The notes under the pieces were generated by a model that ran no database searches, was not told the origin of the DNA, and was given only the letters and a program-made list of their open reading frames with translations. Position numbers and translations under genes: made by a program. Below, piece by piece: positions 61,455 to 64,000 of a stretch of 64,000 nucleotides of DNA (its first letter is position 1; each line of letters begins with the position of its first letter). The stretch lies in the NCBI RefSeq assembly GCF_000190755.2, contig NZ_JH109152.1, positions 2,111,937 through 2,175,936 of the forward strand, in the 5' to 3' direction. The stretch comes from Methylobacter tundripaludum SV96. GTDB lineage: Bacteria > Pseudomonadota > Gammaproteobacteria > Methylococcales > Methylomonadaceae.

Positions 61455-64000
61455 ATGAATAAGAAAAAATCTAAGACGCATGTCCATCTGCTCAGCTCCA
61501 GAGGGATAGTACAGACGATATTATCATTGGGATTGCTGGTTTCAGCCTTCGGAACAACACAGGTTTATGCGCTGAGCCTGACAGTTCAAAGCCGAGATGG
61601 AAACACGACGATCGCTGACTATAAATACATCATCAACGTCGACAATACCGGCACCACAGAACAGCTCAGCCCTGCGGGAGGGTGTTCGCCTGCTGATCCC
61701 GCATATCCCGGAACGGTGTCCGACCCGAACAGGCCGTGCAACTGGGTCTCGATCGCTGGCGTACCAGGCTCCAGCCCGATCTATACGCAGGGCGATCAGA
61801 ACGACATCGCCGATGTTAACTTGACCAATGGAAAGTACCTGATTTCCGTACTGGCCGACGGCTACAAACTCGACGGCGTACACGTTACAGCGCCAGTGAG
61901 TAACGTGACTGTCCAACTGCAGCCTAACGGTGCATTACCAAGCGCTACGATCCAGGCCGCGGTGTTCGAGGATATCTCGCCGACCAACGGCGCGCCAGAT
62001 GTACCCGCAGAACGTGGCTTGGCAGGATTTGTGGGCCATATCACCGACTATATTGATGAGGTCACTACTGACGTAAACGGTGATCCGCTGTGTGGAGGTC
62101 AATGCGTTAGCCAATGTTACGTCGTCGTAAACGGGGTAGACGTAGGCACTGTTGCTCCTGTTGATGCCGTAGGCCATTGCCCGACTACCGACGCGTCCGG
62201 AAATACCGTCGAAGGCAAGCTCAAGATACCTAACTTGGGTCCTAACCGCTACGCACTGTCCATTACGCCGCCCAATGGTTCCAATTGGCAGCAGACGACA
62301 ACGCTGGAAGGCAACCTGGATTGGGATAGCTGGGTCATGGAGGGCGCAACAGGACTGGATACGGAGTTCGTTGTCGCGGGCGAACCCTTCCCGGCCGCCA
62401 TTTTCGGTTATGTACAATCGAAAAATACATTATCGGGTGGTGGCGGATCGATTTCAGGTTTCATTGACGCCGTAAAGGTCTACGTTCCAACCACGGGCGG
62501 TGTCGGAGGACTCCCTGGAACAATTTGGGGAGGTTTGGCTGGTGCAAAGATTGATGGCCCAGTCAAAAACCCTTGGATCGCCCTGACCGACTTGACGAAC
62601 GGAGACACCGCCGTATGGATAGGCCAAGGCGACGCCAACGGTCATTTTTCGATTCCGGGTGTCCCTGAGGGGAACTATACCTTGACCTGGTGGGATTCCA
62701 ACTTGAACTATATCCTCGACCTTGTTCAGCTCTCCGTGGGTCCTAATGAAAGCGTCGATATGGGCGTGCTGCCGCTGACCGGCTGGTGGAGCAAGTTCGA
62801 AGGGTACGTCTATAACGACACCAATAAGAACGGCAAGAAAGACCCCGGTGAAGCAGGGCTGGCTAATTATCCCGTTAGCATGAAAAAGCGCGAAAATTCA
62901 TTAATGGACCGTGGCGCTGTTACTGTGACTACCGACGCGAACGGTCATTATGTCATGGAAAACGCCTATCCGATGACGCAGTGGCTGGTTATGGAGGCTT
63001 ATGATGACTTGCACTACAGCACCGGCATCACCTATCAGGCCGACAACCAGCCGAACGAAACGACCGTGCCGGGCGAAGGCGTGGATGTCAGCGTGTTGCC
63101 CATCATCGGCCTGTCGGGCCATCTTGACTGGGGCAAACACAGCTATGAAGCCGGCACCAACGGCGGCATAGTCGGCACGGTCAGCTACGACACCACCCGC
63201 AATGAAACTGATCCGCGCTTTGCAGCCGTGGAGGCTTGGCAGCCGGGCGTTTCCAATTTGCCTGTTAAACTTTATGCGCCTGTCCCTTGTGGCACCAATA
63301 CCGGGGCACCGTGCGACGCAAGCGGTCGCTATGAGTTGGAGGTAAACGGTGCTTTCAAAAAAGCAACTGTGAGTCCGCTTCAAACCTACATCACCGAAAC
63401 CTGGCAGCGGCCCAGCGGCTGCGTAGCTCGCGATGTCGACGGCAACCCCCTTGTCGGCCAGCAGGTTTTGCCAGCCAACCCGGCCGCAGAATGCCTGGAA
63501 GGCCCGCTGATGGGCATACAGTTCGGCCCGATGCCCGACAATCCGGCGGCCCCGACCAATTTCGGCGCGGCAGTGGACGGCAACTACGGTTTTGGCGGAC
63601 TTAGCCCCGGTGATTACCTGGTCGAAGTTGAGGTCCCGAACGACGCACTCGGCCGGCCGCTGTATAAGTTTACCAGGGAAGAAGACATCAATATCGCCAA
63701 TGGCGATACCTTTGTGCCGCAAATCCCGCCACCGGAATGCGCCGGTCCGCTGCATGAGGTCGACGTGGCTGGTTACGGCACCGACAACTACGGTCCGCTT
63801 GTCGGAGACGGCAATACCGTGCCGGTTGGCGTCACCGTGCCCGCATCAACGCCGACGGTAAATTCAACCTTCGTTAGTATCGGAGGAAGTCCATATGAGG
63901 GTCAGCCTAAGCCCCTGTGCAACATGAAACTGGTGCATGTCAGCAACGGCAAATCGGTTGCCCCAAGTTTCACTGTCTTCACCGACGTACCTATCCCAGC
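61455..64000 (+). CDS. Large secreted multi-domain protein with Cna-B/SdrD-like repeats (3' partial)
   Basis: Open for 848 codons to the end of the window without a stop. AGGAG lies 9 bases before the ATG. A long signal peptide (basic start, then IVQTILSLGLLVSAFGTTQVYA) precedes the mature protein, which starts LSLTVQSRDGNTTIADYKYI. It is built of beta-sandwich units of the SdrD-B/Cna-B or carboxypeptidase-regulatory type. One is clear at about 450-530: EGYVYNDTNKNGKKDPGEAG, then TTDANGHYVMENAYP. Others include GNYGFGGLSPGDYLVEVEVP near 710. Several Cys pairs are present. It should be a surface or matrix protein; function unknown. A distant resemblance to the large extracellular Mn-oxidation protein group (MofA-like) crossed my mind but cannot be supported here. 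Confidence 0.82.
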   Translation, partial: MNKKKSKTHVHLLSSRGIVQTILSLGLLVSAFGTTQVYALSLTVQSRDGNTTIADYKYIINVDNTGTTEQLSPAGGCSPADPAYPGTVSDPNRPCNWVSIAGVPGSSPIYTQGDQNDIADVNLTNGKYLISVLADGYKLDGVHVTAPVSNVTVQLQPNGALPSATIQAAVFEDISPTNGAPDVPAERGLAGFVGHITDYIDEVTTDVNGDPLCGGQCVSQCYVVVNGVDVGTVAPVDAVGHCPTTDASGNTVEGKLKIPNLGPNRYALSITPPNGSNWQQTTTLEGNLDWDSWVMEGATGLDTEFVVAGEPFPAAIFGYVQSKNTLSGGGGSISGFIDAVKVYVPTTGGVGGLPGTIWGGLAGAKIDGPVKNPWIALTDLTNGDTAVWIGQGDANGHFSIPGVPEGNYTLTWWDSNLNYILDLVQLSVGPNESVDMGVLPLTGWWSKFEGYVYNDTNKNGKKDPGEAGLANYPVSMKKRENSLMDRGAVTVTTDANGHYVMENAYPMTQWLVMEAYDDLHYSTGITYQADNQPNETTVPGEGVDVSVLPIIGLSGHLDWGKHSYEAGTNGGIVGTVSYDTTRNETDPRFAAVEAWQPGVSNLPVKLYAPVPCGTNTGAPCDASGRYELEVNGAFKKATVSPLQTYITETWQRPSGCVARDVDGNPLVGQQVLPANPAAECLEGPLMGIQFGPMPDNPAAPTNFGAAVDGNYGFGGLSPGDYLVEVEVPNDALGRPLYKFTREEDINIANGDTFVPQIPPPECAGPLHEVDVAGYGTDNYGPLVGDGNTVPVGVTVPASTPTVNSTFVSIGGSPYEGQPKPLCNMKLVHVSNGKSVAPSFTVFTDVPIP

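Noticed and set aside
62901-63755. 284-codon minus-strand frame in the secreted-protein region, plus two other minus frames at 61542-62417
   Set aside because: The plus strand is open from 61455 to the window end with a signal peptide, RBS and Cna-B-like units, so the minus frames are shadows.

Overview
The window looks like a chromosomal segment of a gammaproteobacterium. The gene set and protein style (mpl, apaG-apaH, lgt-thyA, czcCBA-DUF3240, mtnBDC, a gnd-zwf-pgl cluster) and the heavy load of short palindromic repeats are what one sees in methanotrophic Methylococcales such as Methylobacter or Methylomonas. That placement is inference: no methane-oxidation or rRNA gene is present to prove it. 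No tRNA, rRNA or CRISPR array was recognised. Both ends of the window cut through large repeat-rich extracellular protein genes.

Layout. 1-1553: 3' end of a tandem-LamG surface protein. 1554-4139: gene-poor accessory DNA with insertion-element remnants and one small membrane protein. 4140-11958: a type I restriction-modification operon (hsdM, a YhcG-type PD-(D/E)XK nuclease gene, hsdS, hsdR), bracketed by a diverged direct repeat. 12210-21476: housekeeping genes (lgt, thyA, ppa, asparaginase, folA, apaGH, an ankyrin protein, mpl, trpDC). 22195-24710: a 7TM sensor kinase and its response regulator. 25166-27839: an LCAT-like hydrolase, a group II intron scrap, a broken partial second copy of trpC, and a REP-associated transposase (RAYT). 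27947-30066: a secreted multicopper oxidase with a small Cys-rich partner. 30738-33549: murI and the methionine-salvage genes mtnB-mtnD-mtnC. 33684-37205: a membrane c-di-GMP enzyme with two solute-binding domains. 37504-39530: a TerC/DUF475 protein and a Tim44-like protein. 39688-46855: a heavy-metal RND efflux locus (CzcCBA type plus DUF3240). 47041-51710: gmk and the oxidative pentose-phosphate cluster. 52024-57576: a redox/envelope cluster of porin, FMN-binding protein, His-rich membrane protein, diheme peroxidase, Tat metallophosphatase and monoheme cytochrome. 57743-60287: a kinase-like protein, rdgB and rph. 60288-64000: tandem noncoding repeats, a probable c-di-GMP-I riboswitch, and a large secreted multi-domain protein running off the end.

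How it fits together. Short palindromic repeats of at least six families sit in most intergenic gaps. The best-defined family (TTCCCACGC-xGG-GCGTGGGAA type) flanks the RAYT gene directly, so the window holds both a likely mobiliser and many of its targets. These repeats have altered genes: one cluster is wedged at the start of czcA, which survives because the czcB-end/czcA-start junction is duplicated, and two others supply the last codons of Lgt and MtnC. A second theme is c-di-GMP: a dual-domain GGDEF-EAL protein and a riboswitch upstream of the large surface protein. The most system-like unfamiliar locus is the porin/FMN/peroxidase cluster, which looks like an envelope electron-transfer module of unknown substrate.
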